From JAUREX01 sp044356825 (GTDB lineage Bacteria; Pseudomonadota; Alphaproteobacteria; Rhodobacterales; Rhodobacteraceae): a stretch of 13,897 nucleotides of DNA. Both the position numbers and the translations under genes were made by a program. The notes beneath the pieces are model-generated. The model did not search any database, was not told the DNA's origin, and was given only the letters and a program-made list of their open reading frames with translations. The DNA lies in NCBI GenBank assembly GCA_044356825.1, contig JBIKVM010000058.1, positions 1-13,897 on the forward strand, in the 5' to 3' direction. Below, piece by piece: positions 1-5,822 of this stretch (positions within the stretch are counted from its first letter, which is position 1; each line of letters begins with the position of its first letter).

Positions 1-2
1 GC

Positions 3-134
3 GAGGGGGCGGTGCGCTGGGACAGTTGCGGCATCGACTGGCCGCGCTCGGGCCGCACCCCGATCCTCTCGCCCCGCGATGCGGCCGCGCCCGCATTCGC
101 CGATTGGGCCAGCCCGTTCGGAGGCCGGCCATGA
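3..134 (+). CDS. rfbC: dTDP-4-dehydrorhamnose 3,5-epimerase, C-terminal end (partial)
   Basis: Only the last 43 codons are in the window; the gene begins upstream. The third frame from base 3 reads as a typical RmlC C-terminus: a short segment with IDWP, then an ILSPRD stretch, then APAFADW, ending in TGA at 132-134. RmlC epimerises C3 and C5 of dTDP-4-keto-6-deoxyglucose in the cytoplasm, the third step of dTDP-L-rhamnose synthesis. The catalytic cupin core lies outside the window, so the assignment rests on this tail plus the fact that rfbB, rfbD and rfbA follow immediately. The stop codon overlaps the rfbB start as ATGA. Family assignment is fairly secure; the integrity of the gene cannot be judged. 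Confidence 0.85.
   Translation, partial: EGAVRWDSCGIDWPRSGRTPILSPRDAAAPAFADWASPFGGRP
119..124 (+). promoter_or_regulatory. Shine-Dalgarno site for rfbB
   Basis: CGGAGG lies 6 nt before the ATG at 131, inside the end of rfbC. It supports the start at 131 over an upstream in-frame ATG at 26, which would add 35 Arg/Pro-rich residues ahead of the Rossmann motif. Confidence 0.7.
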
Positions 135-1177
135 AGATACTCGTGACGGGCGGGGCGGGGTTCATCGGCTCGGCGGTGGTGCGCGCGGCCGTGGCCCGCG
201 GGCACGCGGTCGTGAACCTCGATGCGCTCACCTATGCGGCCTGCCTCGAGAATGTGGCCTCGGTCGCGGCCTCGGCGCGCTATGCCTTCGAGCATGCCGA
301 CATCCGCGATCCGGGCGCCCTTGCCCGCGTCTTCGCCCGCCACCGGCCCGATGCGGTCCTCCACCTCGCGGCCGAGAGCCATGTCGACCGCTCGATCGAC
401 GGGCCGGCGGCCTTCGTCGAGACGAACGTGACCGGCACCTTCAACCTGCTCGAGGCCGCGCGGACGGCGTGGGAGGATGCGGGGCGACCGGCGGCCTTCC
501 GCTTCGTCCATGTCTCGACCGATGAGGTGTTCGGCCATCTCGGCCCCGAGGGGCGCTTTGACGAGGGCACGCCCTATGCCCCCCGCAGCCCCTATGCCGC
601 GACCAAGGCGGCCTCGGACCACCTCGCGCGGGCCTGGGGGCAGACCTGGGGCCTGCCCGTCATCGTCACCAACTGCTCGAACAACTACGGGCCGTTCCAC
701 TTTCCCGAAAAGCTGATCCCGGTCGTGATCCTGAACGCGCTGCACGGCCGGCCGATCCCGGTCTATGGCAAGGGCGAGAACGTGCGCGACTGGCTGTTCG
801 TCGAGGATCACGCGGCCGCGCTCTTGCGCGTGCTCGAGGGCGGGGCGCCGGGGCGGAGCTATGCCATCGGCGGCGAGGCCGAGGCGCGCAACATCGACAT
901 CGTGCGCGCGATCTGCGCGATCCTTGACCGTTTGCACCCCGAGGGCGCGCCGCACGCCCGCCTCGTCGCCTTCGTCGCCGACCGCCCCGGGCACGATCTG
1001 CGCTATGCGATCGACCCCGCCCGCATCCGCGCCGAACTGGGCTGGCGGCCGACGGTCACGCTCGCCGAGGGGCTCGAGCGGACGGTCGCGTGGTATCTGG
1101 AAAATCCCGGCTGGTGGCGGCCGCTTCTGGACCGTGCCGGGGTCGGCGCGCGCCTTGGCACGCGGGGCGCGGCATGA
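131..1177 (+). CDS. rfbB: dTDP-glucose 4,6-dehydratase
   Basis: This 348-residue protein is full length for RmlB and catalyses NAD-dependent conversion of dTDP-glucose to dTDP-4-keto-6-deoxyglucose, step two of the dTDP-L-rhamnose pathway. It is an extended short-chain dehydrogenase. The N-terminal Rossmann motif GGAGFIG is at residues 7-13. The catalytic T-D-E triad is at T130-D131-E132, and the YxxxK pair is Y155 and K159. The substrate-side block NCSNNYGPFHFPEKLIP (181-197) and the RDWLFVEDH segment are both typical. All key residues are present. The start at 131 is chosen because it places the Rossmann motif at the usual distance and has a good Shine-Dalgarno. It overlaps rfbC and rfbD by 4 nt at either end, so translation is probably coupled. 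Confidence 0.97.
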   Translation: MKILVTGGAGFIGSAVVRAAVARGHAVVNLDALTYAACLENVASVAASARYAFEHADIRDPGALARVFARHRPDAVLHLAAESHVDRSIDGPAAFVETNVTGTFNLLEAARTAWEDAGRPAAFRFVHVSTDEVFGHLGPEGRFDEGTPYAPRSPYAATKAASDHLARAWGQTWGLPVIVTNCSNNYGPFHFPEKLIPVVILNALHGRPIPVYGKGENVRDWLFVEDHAAALLRVLEGGAPGRSYAIGGEAEARNIDIVRAICAILDRLHPEGAPHARLVAFVADRPGHDLRYAIDPARIRAELGWRPTVTLAEGLERTVAWYLENPGWWRPLLDRAGVGARLGTRGAA

Positions 1178-2034
1178 GGGTGCTGGTCTTCGGCCGCACG
1201 GGGCAGCTGGCGCGCGCCATGGCGGCGGCGGTGCCGCAGGGCGCCTCGGCGCTCTTCCTCGGCCGGGACGAGGCCGATCTGTCCGACCCTGCCGCCTGCG
1301 CCCGCCGGCTGGCCGGGGCGGCCTGCGATGTCGCGGTGATCGCGGCGGCCCATACGGCCGTCGACCACGCCGAGGGCGAAGAGGCCCTCGCGCGGCGCAT
1401 CAACGCCGAGGCGCCCGGCGCGATCGGGGCGGCGGCGGCGGCGCGGGGCCTGCCGGTGATCCTGCTCTCGACCGATTACGTCCTCGCGGGTGGGGGCAGC
1501 GCGCCGCAGCCGCCCGACGCGCCGACGGCCCCCCTCTCGGCCTATGGGCGCACGAAGCTTGCGGGCGAGGTCGCGCTCCGCGCGAGCGGGGCGCGGCATC
1601 TGATCGTGCGCACGAGCTGGGTCTTTTCCGGCGGCGGCGGCAATTTCGTGGCGTCGATGCTGCGGGCCGGGGCGCGCCAGCCTGTCGTGCGCGTCGTCGC
1701 CGACCAGACCGGCGGGCCGACCCCCGCCGACGCGCTGGCGCGCGCGGTGTTTGCCGGCGCGCGCGCCCTCGTGGCCGGGCATCCGGGCGGCACGCACCAT
1801 TTCGCGGGCGCGCCGGATGTGACCTGGGCCGACTTCGCGCGCGCGATCTTCGCCGCCGCCGCCATGCCCGTCACGGTCGAAGAGATCGCGACCGCCGATT
1901 ATCCGACCCCGGCGCGGCGGCCCCCCAATTCCCGGCTCGACTGCACGGGGTTCGAGCGCGCCTTCGGCGTCGTCCGCCCCGACTGGCGCGCCCATCTGCC
2001 GGCCGCGGTCGCGGCCATCAGGGCGGCGGCATGA
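1174..2034 (+). CDS. rfbD: dTDP-4-dehydrorhamnose reductase
   Basis: This 286-residue protein matches the size of RmlD, which reduces dTDP-4-keto-L-rhamnose to dTDP-L-rhamnose with NAD(P)H, the last step of the pathway. Visible motifs are the nucleotide-binding GRTGQL (7-12), the STDYV strand (99-103) and the catalytic pair Y124 and K128 in YGRTK. The NRPxxSRLD-like segment appears as RRPPNSRLDC near residues 238-247. The ATG at 1174 is used because the Rossmann strand MRVLVFG begins there; a longer in-frame start at 1090 would lie inside rfbB. Both ends overlap neighbours as ATGA. The Shine-Dalgarno is weak, consistent with reinitiation after rfbB. Confidence 0.96.
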   Translation: MRVLVFGRTGQLARAMAAAVPQGASALFLGRDEADLSDPAACARRLAGAACDVAVIAAAHTAVDHAEGEEALARRINAEAPGAIGAAAAARGLPVILLSTDYVLAGGGSAPQPPDAPTAPLSAYGRTKLAGEVALRASGARHLIVRTSWVFSGGGGNFVASMLRAGARQPVVRVVADQTGGPTPADALARAVFAGARALVAGHPGGTHHFAGAPDVTWADFARAIFAAAAMPVTVEEIATADYPTPARRPPNSRLDCTGFERAFGVVRPDWRAHLPAAVAAIRAAA

Positions 2035-2954
2035 CGGCGCGCAAGGGCATCATCCTCGCGGGCGGATCGGGGACGCGGCTCTGGCCGATCACGCTCGGCG
2101 TCTCGAAGCAGCTTCTGCCGGTCTATGACAAGCCGATGATCTATTATCCGCTCTCGGTCCTGATGCTGGGCGGGATGCGCGAGATCGCGATCATCACCAC
2201 GCCCGAGGATCAGCCGCAGTTCCGCCGCCTGCTGGGCGACGGGCGGCAATGGGGCCTCGATTTCGACTGGATCGTGCAGCCCGCCCCCGAGGGGCTGGCG
2301 CAGGCCTATCTGCTCGCGCGCGATTTCCTCGCCGGCGCCCCCTCGGCGATGATCCTCGGCGACAACATCTTTTTCGGCCACGGCCTGCCCGGCGTGCTGG
2401 CGGCGGCCGGGGCGCGGGACAGGGGGGGCACGGTCTTTGGCTATCGCGTGGCCGACCCCGAACGCTATGGCGTCGTCGATTTCGCCCCCGACGGCCGGGT
2501 GCGCGCGCTGGTCGAGAAGCCCGCCCGCCCGCCCTCGGACTTCGCCGTCACGGGCCTCTATTTCCTTGACGGCCGCGCCCCCGACTTCGCGCGCGAGGTG
2601 CGCCCCTCGGCGCGGGGCGAGCTCGAGATCGTCGATCTGCTCGAATTCTACCGCGCCGAGGGCAGCCTGACGGTCGAGCGGATGGGGCGCGGCTATGCCT
2701 GGCTCGACACCGGCACGCATGCATCCCTGCTCGATGCGGGAAATTTCGTCCGCACCCTGACCGAGCGGCAGGGCCTGCAGGTCGGCGCCCCAGATGAGGT
2801 CGCCTTCGAGATGGGCTGGATCGACGCGGCCGCGCTGTCGGCGCGCGCGGCCGTCTTCGGCAAGACGGAGTATGGCGCCTATCTCGCGCGCCGCGCCGGG
2901 GCGGGGGCCGGCGCAGGGGCGGGGGCGGAGATGGGGCGCACCGCGGGCGGCTGA
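2031..2954 (+). CDS. rfbA: Glucose-1-phosphate thymidylyltransferase
   Basis: This 307-residue RmlA makes dTDP-glucose from glucose-1-phosphate and dTTP, the first and usually feedback-controlled step of rhamnose nucleotide synthesis. The N-terminus carries the nucleotidyltransferase signature GGSGTRLWPIT (11-21), followed by K26 in SKQLLPVYDKPMIYYP. The metal-binding aspartates appear as D111 in LGDN and D226 in YAWLDTGTH, and the EKP motif is at 162-164. Homologues usually end soon after the YGxYL motif. Here YGAYLARR is followed by a Gly-Ala repeat and a short tail (about residues 289-307), which looks non-essential. The gene starts within the ATGA overlap with rfbD and ends 9 bp from a convergent gene, so it closes the operon. 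Confidence 0.97.
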   Translation: MTARKGIILAGGSGTRLWPITLGVSKQLLPVYDKPMIYYPLSVLMLGGMREIAIITTPEDQPQFRRLLGDGRQWGLDFDWIVQPAPEGLAQAYLLARDFLAGAPSAMILGDNIFFGHGLPGVLAAAGARDRGGTVFGYRVADPERYGVVDFAPDGRVRALVEKPARPPSDFAVTGLYFLDGRAPDFAREVRPSARGELEIVDLLEFYRAEGSLTVERMGRGYAWLDTGTHASLLDAGNFVRTLTERQGLQVGAPDEVAFEMGWIDAAALSARAAVFGKTEYGAYLARRAGAGAGAGAGAEMGRTAGG

Positions 2955-2967
2955 GGCGCGCCCTCAG
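2951..2967. terminator. Inverted repeat spanning rfbA and ABM-gene stop codons
   Basis: CTGAGG (2951-2956) and CCTCAG (2962-2967) form a perfect 6-bp stem around CGCGC. The arms contain the TGA of rfbA and the TGA (TCA on plus) of the opposing gene. There is no T-tract, so a two-way intrinsic terminator is only a suggestion. Confidence 0.4.
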
Positions 2968-3554
2968 GGCTCGGGTGCCTCGGCGCGGCGGAACATGCCA
3001 TAGTCGCGCGTCACGGCAAAGACCGAGGCCGCGCGCACGCCCGCCTGCGCGGCCGCGTCGCGGGCGGTGGCGCGGGCGGTGGCAGCGTCGGCCATGTCCG
3101 CGAGCGCAAGGCACGACCCCTCGCGCACGACGCTGGCAAACCATGCGGCCCCGGGCAGCGCGAAGGGCGCGGCCGCATAGACCGCGATCATCAGGCGGCC
3201 GTCGGGGGCGCAGGGGGTCTCGGTTGCCGCCCCGTCCTCGAGGTGCAGGATGCGCGGGGCGACGCGGATGCGGTAGTCGGCGAAATGCTGGGTGCGGCCC
3301 GCCGTCTGCGACCGGCGGTGCAGCGCATCGCGCCGCCAGCCGGCAAGGGCGGCCTCGCTCTCCCATATCTGGTGCGAGAGCAGTGAGTCCTCGCGGCCCG
3401 AAGGGCGGAAGCGCTCGATCCAGCGCATGCCGGTGTGCTGCGCGAGAACGGGGCGCAGCAGGTCAACATGGGCGAAATAATGATCCATGTGGCCGGGTTT
3501 CATCTCGACCTCGAAGAAGAGGCCGTGGGGGGTGTCCGCTGTTGTCGGTTGCAT
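2964..3554 (-). CDS. Antibiotic biosynthesis monooxygenase (ABM) fold protein
   Basis: The protein is 196 residues starting at the ATG at 3554. The longer open frame upstream is Arg/Pro/Ser-rich and not protein-like, so this start is preferred. Residues 11-100 fit the ABM dimeric alpha-beta barrel: an opening strand GLFFEVEMKPGHMDHYF, then LLSHQIWESEAALAGWRRDALHRR, then a closing FADYRIRVA strand, the usual pattern of a Trp-containing strand followed by a helix. Family members include small cofactor-free monooxygenases, heme-degrading enzymes and many of unknown function. Residues 119-190 form a second region that could be a diverged repeat of the same fold (strand-like RLMIAVYAA at the start, SVFAVTRDYGMFRR at the end). 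No signal peptide is seen, so it is probably cytoplasmic. It is divergent from the yghU-like gene, which could imply shared control. The substrate is unknown. Confidence 0.75.
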   Translation of the reverse strand: MQPTTADTPHGLFFEVEMKPGHMDHYFAHVDLLRPVLAQHTGMRWIERFRPSGREDSLLSHQIWESEAALAGWRRDALHRRSQTAGRTQHFADYRIRVAPRILHLEDGAATETPCAPDGRLMIAVYAAAPFALPGAAWFASVVREGSCLALADMADAATARATARDAAAQAGVRAASVFAVTRDYGMFRRAEAPEP

Positions 3555-3694
3555 CCGTTCCGCTTTCGTTGCCGCCGGGCGAATGTGGCGCGGGGGCGGG
3601 CGGGGGCAAGGCGACAGATCGTCCCTTTGGCCCTTGCGCCCGCGGCCGGGCAAGATACCTCTGGCGCAGGTTTCCTTCGCAGCGGAGAGCGCGC
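3555..3694. other. Divergent intergenic region with likely promoters
   Basis: This 140-bp spacer separates the ABM gene (minus) from the yghU-like gene (plus), so both promoters should lie here. It includes a G-rich stretch at about 3586-3608 and an AT-richer AAGATA at 3652-3657 that could be a plus-strand -10 box, but no well-spaced -35 accompanies it. I see no clear operator palindrome. Confidence 0.45.
3681..3688 (+). promoter_or_regulatory. Shine-Dalgarno site for the yghU-like gene
   Basis: AGCGGAGA followed by GC lies 6 nt upstream of the ATG at 3695. It fixes the start and rules out the much longer in-frame extension that runs back to 2975 antisense to the ABM gene. Confidence 0.6.
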
Positions 3695-4543
3695 ATGACC
3701 GCCCCCTACACCCCCCCCGAGGTCTGGACCTGGGACAAGGAGAACGGCGGCCGCTTCGCCAGCACGAACCGCCCCGTCGCGGGACCGACGCATGAGGCCG
3801 CGCTGCCGGTCGGGCGCCATCCGCTGCAACTCTATTCCATGGGCACGCCGAACGGGGTGAAGGTGACGGTGCTCCTCGAGGAGTTGCTGGCACGCGGCCA
3901 CGCGCAGGCGGAATACGACGCGTGGCTCATCGAGATCGGCAAGGGCGATCAGTTCTCGTCGGGCTTCGTCGCGGTCAATCCGAACTCCAAGATCCCGGCC
4001 CTTCTGGACCGGCGCGGGGCGGAACCGGTGCGGGTGTTCGAATCGGGGGCGATCCTTCTGCATCTGGCCGAGAGCTTCGGCGCCTTCATGCCCGCAGGCG
4101 GCGCGGCGCGGGCCGAGACGCTCTCGTGGCTCTTCTGGCAGATGGGCAGCGCGCCCTATCTGGGCGGGGGGTTCGGGCATTTCTACGCCTATGCGCCCGA
4201 GAAGTGGGAATACCCCATCAACCGCTTCGCGATGGAGACCAAGCGCCAGCTCGACGTGCTCGACCGGCGGCTGGCGGAGGTCGAGTTCATCAACGGGCGC
4301 GACTATTCCATCGCCGACATGGCGATCTGGCCGTGGTATGGCCAGCTTGCGCTCGGGCGGCTCTACAACGCCGCAACCTTCCTTGATGTCGCAAGCTACG
4401 CCCATGTCGTGCGCTGGGCGCGGGCGATCGATGGCCGGCCCGCAGTGCGGCGCGGGCGCGTCGTGAACCGCACCTACGGCGAGCCGAACGAGCAGTTGCG
4501 CGAACGCCACGATGCGGCGGACTTCGTTCCGCTCGGGCTCTGA
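3695..4543 (+). CDS. yghU: YghU-type glutathione S-transferase / disulfide-bond oxidoreductase
   Basis: The 282-residue protein resembles E. coli YghU along nearly its whole length, from memory of that sequence. Shared blocks include VWTWDKENGG (10-19), NRPVAGPTHEAALPVG (25-40) and HPLQLYSMGTPNGVKV (42-57). The thioredoxin-like domain comes first: the TPN at 51-53 is the active-site region that contacts glutathione, and VNPNSKIPAL plus FESG (115-118) complete the glutathione site. A helical GST C-domain follows, with WLFWQMGSAP, GGGFGHFYAYAPEKWEYPINR and the conserved IADMAIWPW. YghU binds two glutathiones and reduces organic hydroperoxides and disulfides in the cytoplasm. The gene sits 15 bp from a convergent DUF4331 gene and is divergent from the ABM gene. 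Assignment to the Nu-class YghU/YfcG group is strong; the physiological substrate is not known. Confidence 0.95.
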   Translation: MTAPYTPPEVWTWDKENGGRFASTNRPVAGPTHEAALPVGRHPLQLYSMGTPNGVKVTVLLEELLARGHAQAEYDAWLIEIGKGDQFSSGFVAVNPNSKIPALLDRRGAEPVRVFESGAILLHLAESFGAFMPAGGAARAETLSWLFWQMGSAPYLGGGFGHFYAYAPEKWEYPINRFAMETKRQLDVLDRRLAEVEFINGRDYSIADMAIWPWYGQLALGRLYNAATFLDVASYAHVVRWARAIDGRPAVRRGRVVNRTYGEPNEQLRERHDAADFVPLGL

Positions 4544-4562
4544 TCGCGGGGCGCCCGGTCAG
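4540..4562. terminator. Inverted repeat spanning yghU-like and DUF4331 stop codons
   Basis: CTGATCG (4540-4546) pairs with CGGTCAG (4556-4562) as a 7-bp stem with one G-T wobble and a 9-nt GC-rich loop. Both TGA stop codons lie within the arms. No T-tract follows, so two-way termination is plausible but unproven. Confidence 0.4.
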
Positions 4563-5815
4563 CGGCGGCGTCTGATCCGCCGGACGGCCGCTCGCGCGAC
4601 GAACACCAGCCCGATGCCAAGCGCCCCGAGGATCGCGGCCATCACCAGCCGGCCCTGCCCGGGCGCCGAGAGGTCCGAGATGCCCCGCCCGGCAATCGCT
4701 TGAAGGGTTGCAACAGCGCCCGTGTTGGGCACGGCGAGCCAGGGGAAGGCACCGGCGGGCGGCTGCGTGGGGGTGGCGGCGCCGTCGGCGATCTCGAGCG
4801 ACGCGTCGCCGAGGATCATCAGCCCGTAGACCGCATCGATCACATCCTGCCCGAGCGGCCGGCCGCCGCAGCGCGTGGCGGGCATGCCCGCGAGCAGGGC
4901 CCCCTCGAGATCGAAATAGCGCGCCCCCGTGCAGGGTAGCCGCGGGTCAATCGCAAGGAAATCCTCGGTCAGGATCGCGGCCAGCGCGTCCTTGTCGACC
5001 GCGTAGGGTGCAGGGTCCATCGCATCGTAGCGGTCGAGGTTCTCGCGCAGTCGCGTGCGCAACGTGCTGCGGAAGGGGTCGGGAAGGCCAAGCGCGGGAT
5101 GGCTGTTGAGCGCGTCGCGTAGATCAGGCCCGGTATTCGATTGCAGGGCGATGTTGGCGATCTCGGGCCGGCCCAGCCGGTCCAGGATGGGCCCCCCGTC
5201 GCGCACGCGCACCTCCGCCCCGATGGCCAGCGCACGCCCCGCCAGTTCGGGCATGACGGCAGCGATGTCGATCTCGGCCACCAAGGCGAAGACGTTGAAG
5301 CCTTCGAGGATATTGGCATCGAAGGGGGTGGGGATCGCATCGCGCAGCGCAAGTTCGCCCGCCCAGATCCCGTTCAGCACGAACGGGTCGGACCGTCTGC
5401 CGGCAAAGAGGCGCAAGGGGGCGGGGTCCGCGATCACGCCCAGCGGCGCCTCTATCCGCGCCCCCGTGGAGGTGTCGCAGACCGCTGCCGTTTCGGTCCA
5501 GTTGCAGTTGAGGCGGAATCGAGGGTCGGGCAGGAGGGCGAGCGTCTCGTCCGCGATGGCGCCGATCACGATGTCGAAGGTCGCCTCGGTGGCGGGGCTC
5601 TCCCATGGCTGCGCGGCGGTGACGGCGTTGAGAATGACGACAAGCCGCCCAGACCCGTCGCCCGCCGTGAACGCAAAGAGGTCGGTCAGGTCGGCTGTCG
5701 GACGGTTCACCGCACCCGAGCCGTCGATATGGTCGCTCGCCCAAGCCCCCCCGGCGCCCAGTGCCGCAAGGCCCGCAACGAGGCCCGCGACATGCAGCGC
5801 GCGGCGCCCCGCCAT
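4559..5815 (-). CDS. DUF4331 family exported protein with C-terminal membrane anchor
   Basis: The 418-residue protein starts at the ATG at 5815; the open frame continues upstream but only inside the preceding cytochrome gene. An N-terminal signal peptide ends near AGGAWA (21-26), and the mature protein begins SDHIDG, the signature opening of DUF4331. DLTDLFAF (42-49), FAGRRSDPFVLN (137-148) and RPLGQDVIDAVYGLM (319-333) are further family blocks. Four cysteines (104, 113, 295, 316) could form disulfides in the periplasm. Residues about 389-407 form a transmembrane helix, followed by an Arg-rich tail, so the body should face the periplasm. DUF4331 has no established function. It is the last gene of a three-gene minus-strand unit, with its start 4 bp after the cytochrome stop codon. 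Confidence 0.88.
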   Translation of the reverse strand: MAGRRALHVAGLVAGLAALGAGGAWASDHIDGSGAVNRPTADLTDLFAFTAGDGSGRLVVILNAVTAAQPWESPATEATFDIVIGAIADETLALLPDPRFRLNCNWTETAAVCDTSTGARIEAPLGVIADPAPLRLFAGRRSDPFVLNGIWAGELALRDAIPTPFDANILEGFNVFALVAEIDIAAVMPELAGRALAIGAEVRVRDGGPILDRLGRPEIANIALQSNTGPDLRDALNSHPALGLPDPFRSTLRTRLRENLDRYDAMDPAPYAVDKDALAAILTEDFLAIDPRLPCTGARYFDLEGALLAGMPATRCGGRPLGQDVIDAVYGLMILGDASLEIADGAATPTQPPAGAFPWLAVPNTGAVATLQAIAGRGISDLSAPGQGRLVMAAILGALGIGLVFVARAAVRRIRRRR

Positions 5816-5822
5816 CACCTCA
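5816..5822 (-). promoter_or_regulatory. Stop/Shine-Dalgarno overlap between the cytochrome and DUF4331 genes
   Basis: Read on the minus strand this is TGAGGTG directly before the ATG at 5815. The TGA stop of the cytochrome gene provides part of a GAGGTG ribosome-binding site for DUF4331, so the two genes are probably translationally coupled. Confidence 0.6.

Noticed and set aside
765..2030. Very long open frame running through rfbB and rfbD into rfbA
   Set aside because: Its first 420 or so residues are Arg/Ala/Pro-rich and out of frame with two well-supported genes. GC-rich DNA has few stop codons in the shadow frames. Only the part from 2031 is real.
1003..2720. Long minus-strand open frames opposite rfbB, rfbD and rfbA
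   Set aside because: They are antisense to strongly conserved genes, have biased composition and show no family motif.
3555..3893. N-terminal extension of the ABM protein to an ATG at 3893
   Set aside because: The extra 113 residues are Arg/Pro/Ser-rich, overlap the yghU-like gene and precede a natural start at 3554.
4921..4945. LPCTG in the DUF4331 protein as a sortase LPXTG signal
   Set aside because: It lies in the middle of the protein (about residues 293-297), far from the terminal helix, and the host appears Gram-negative.
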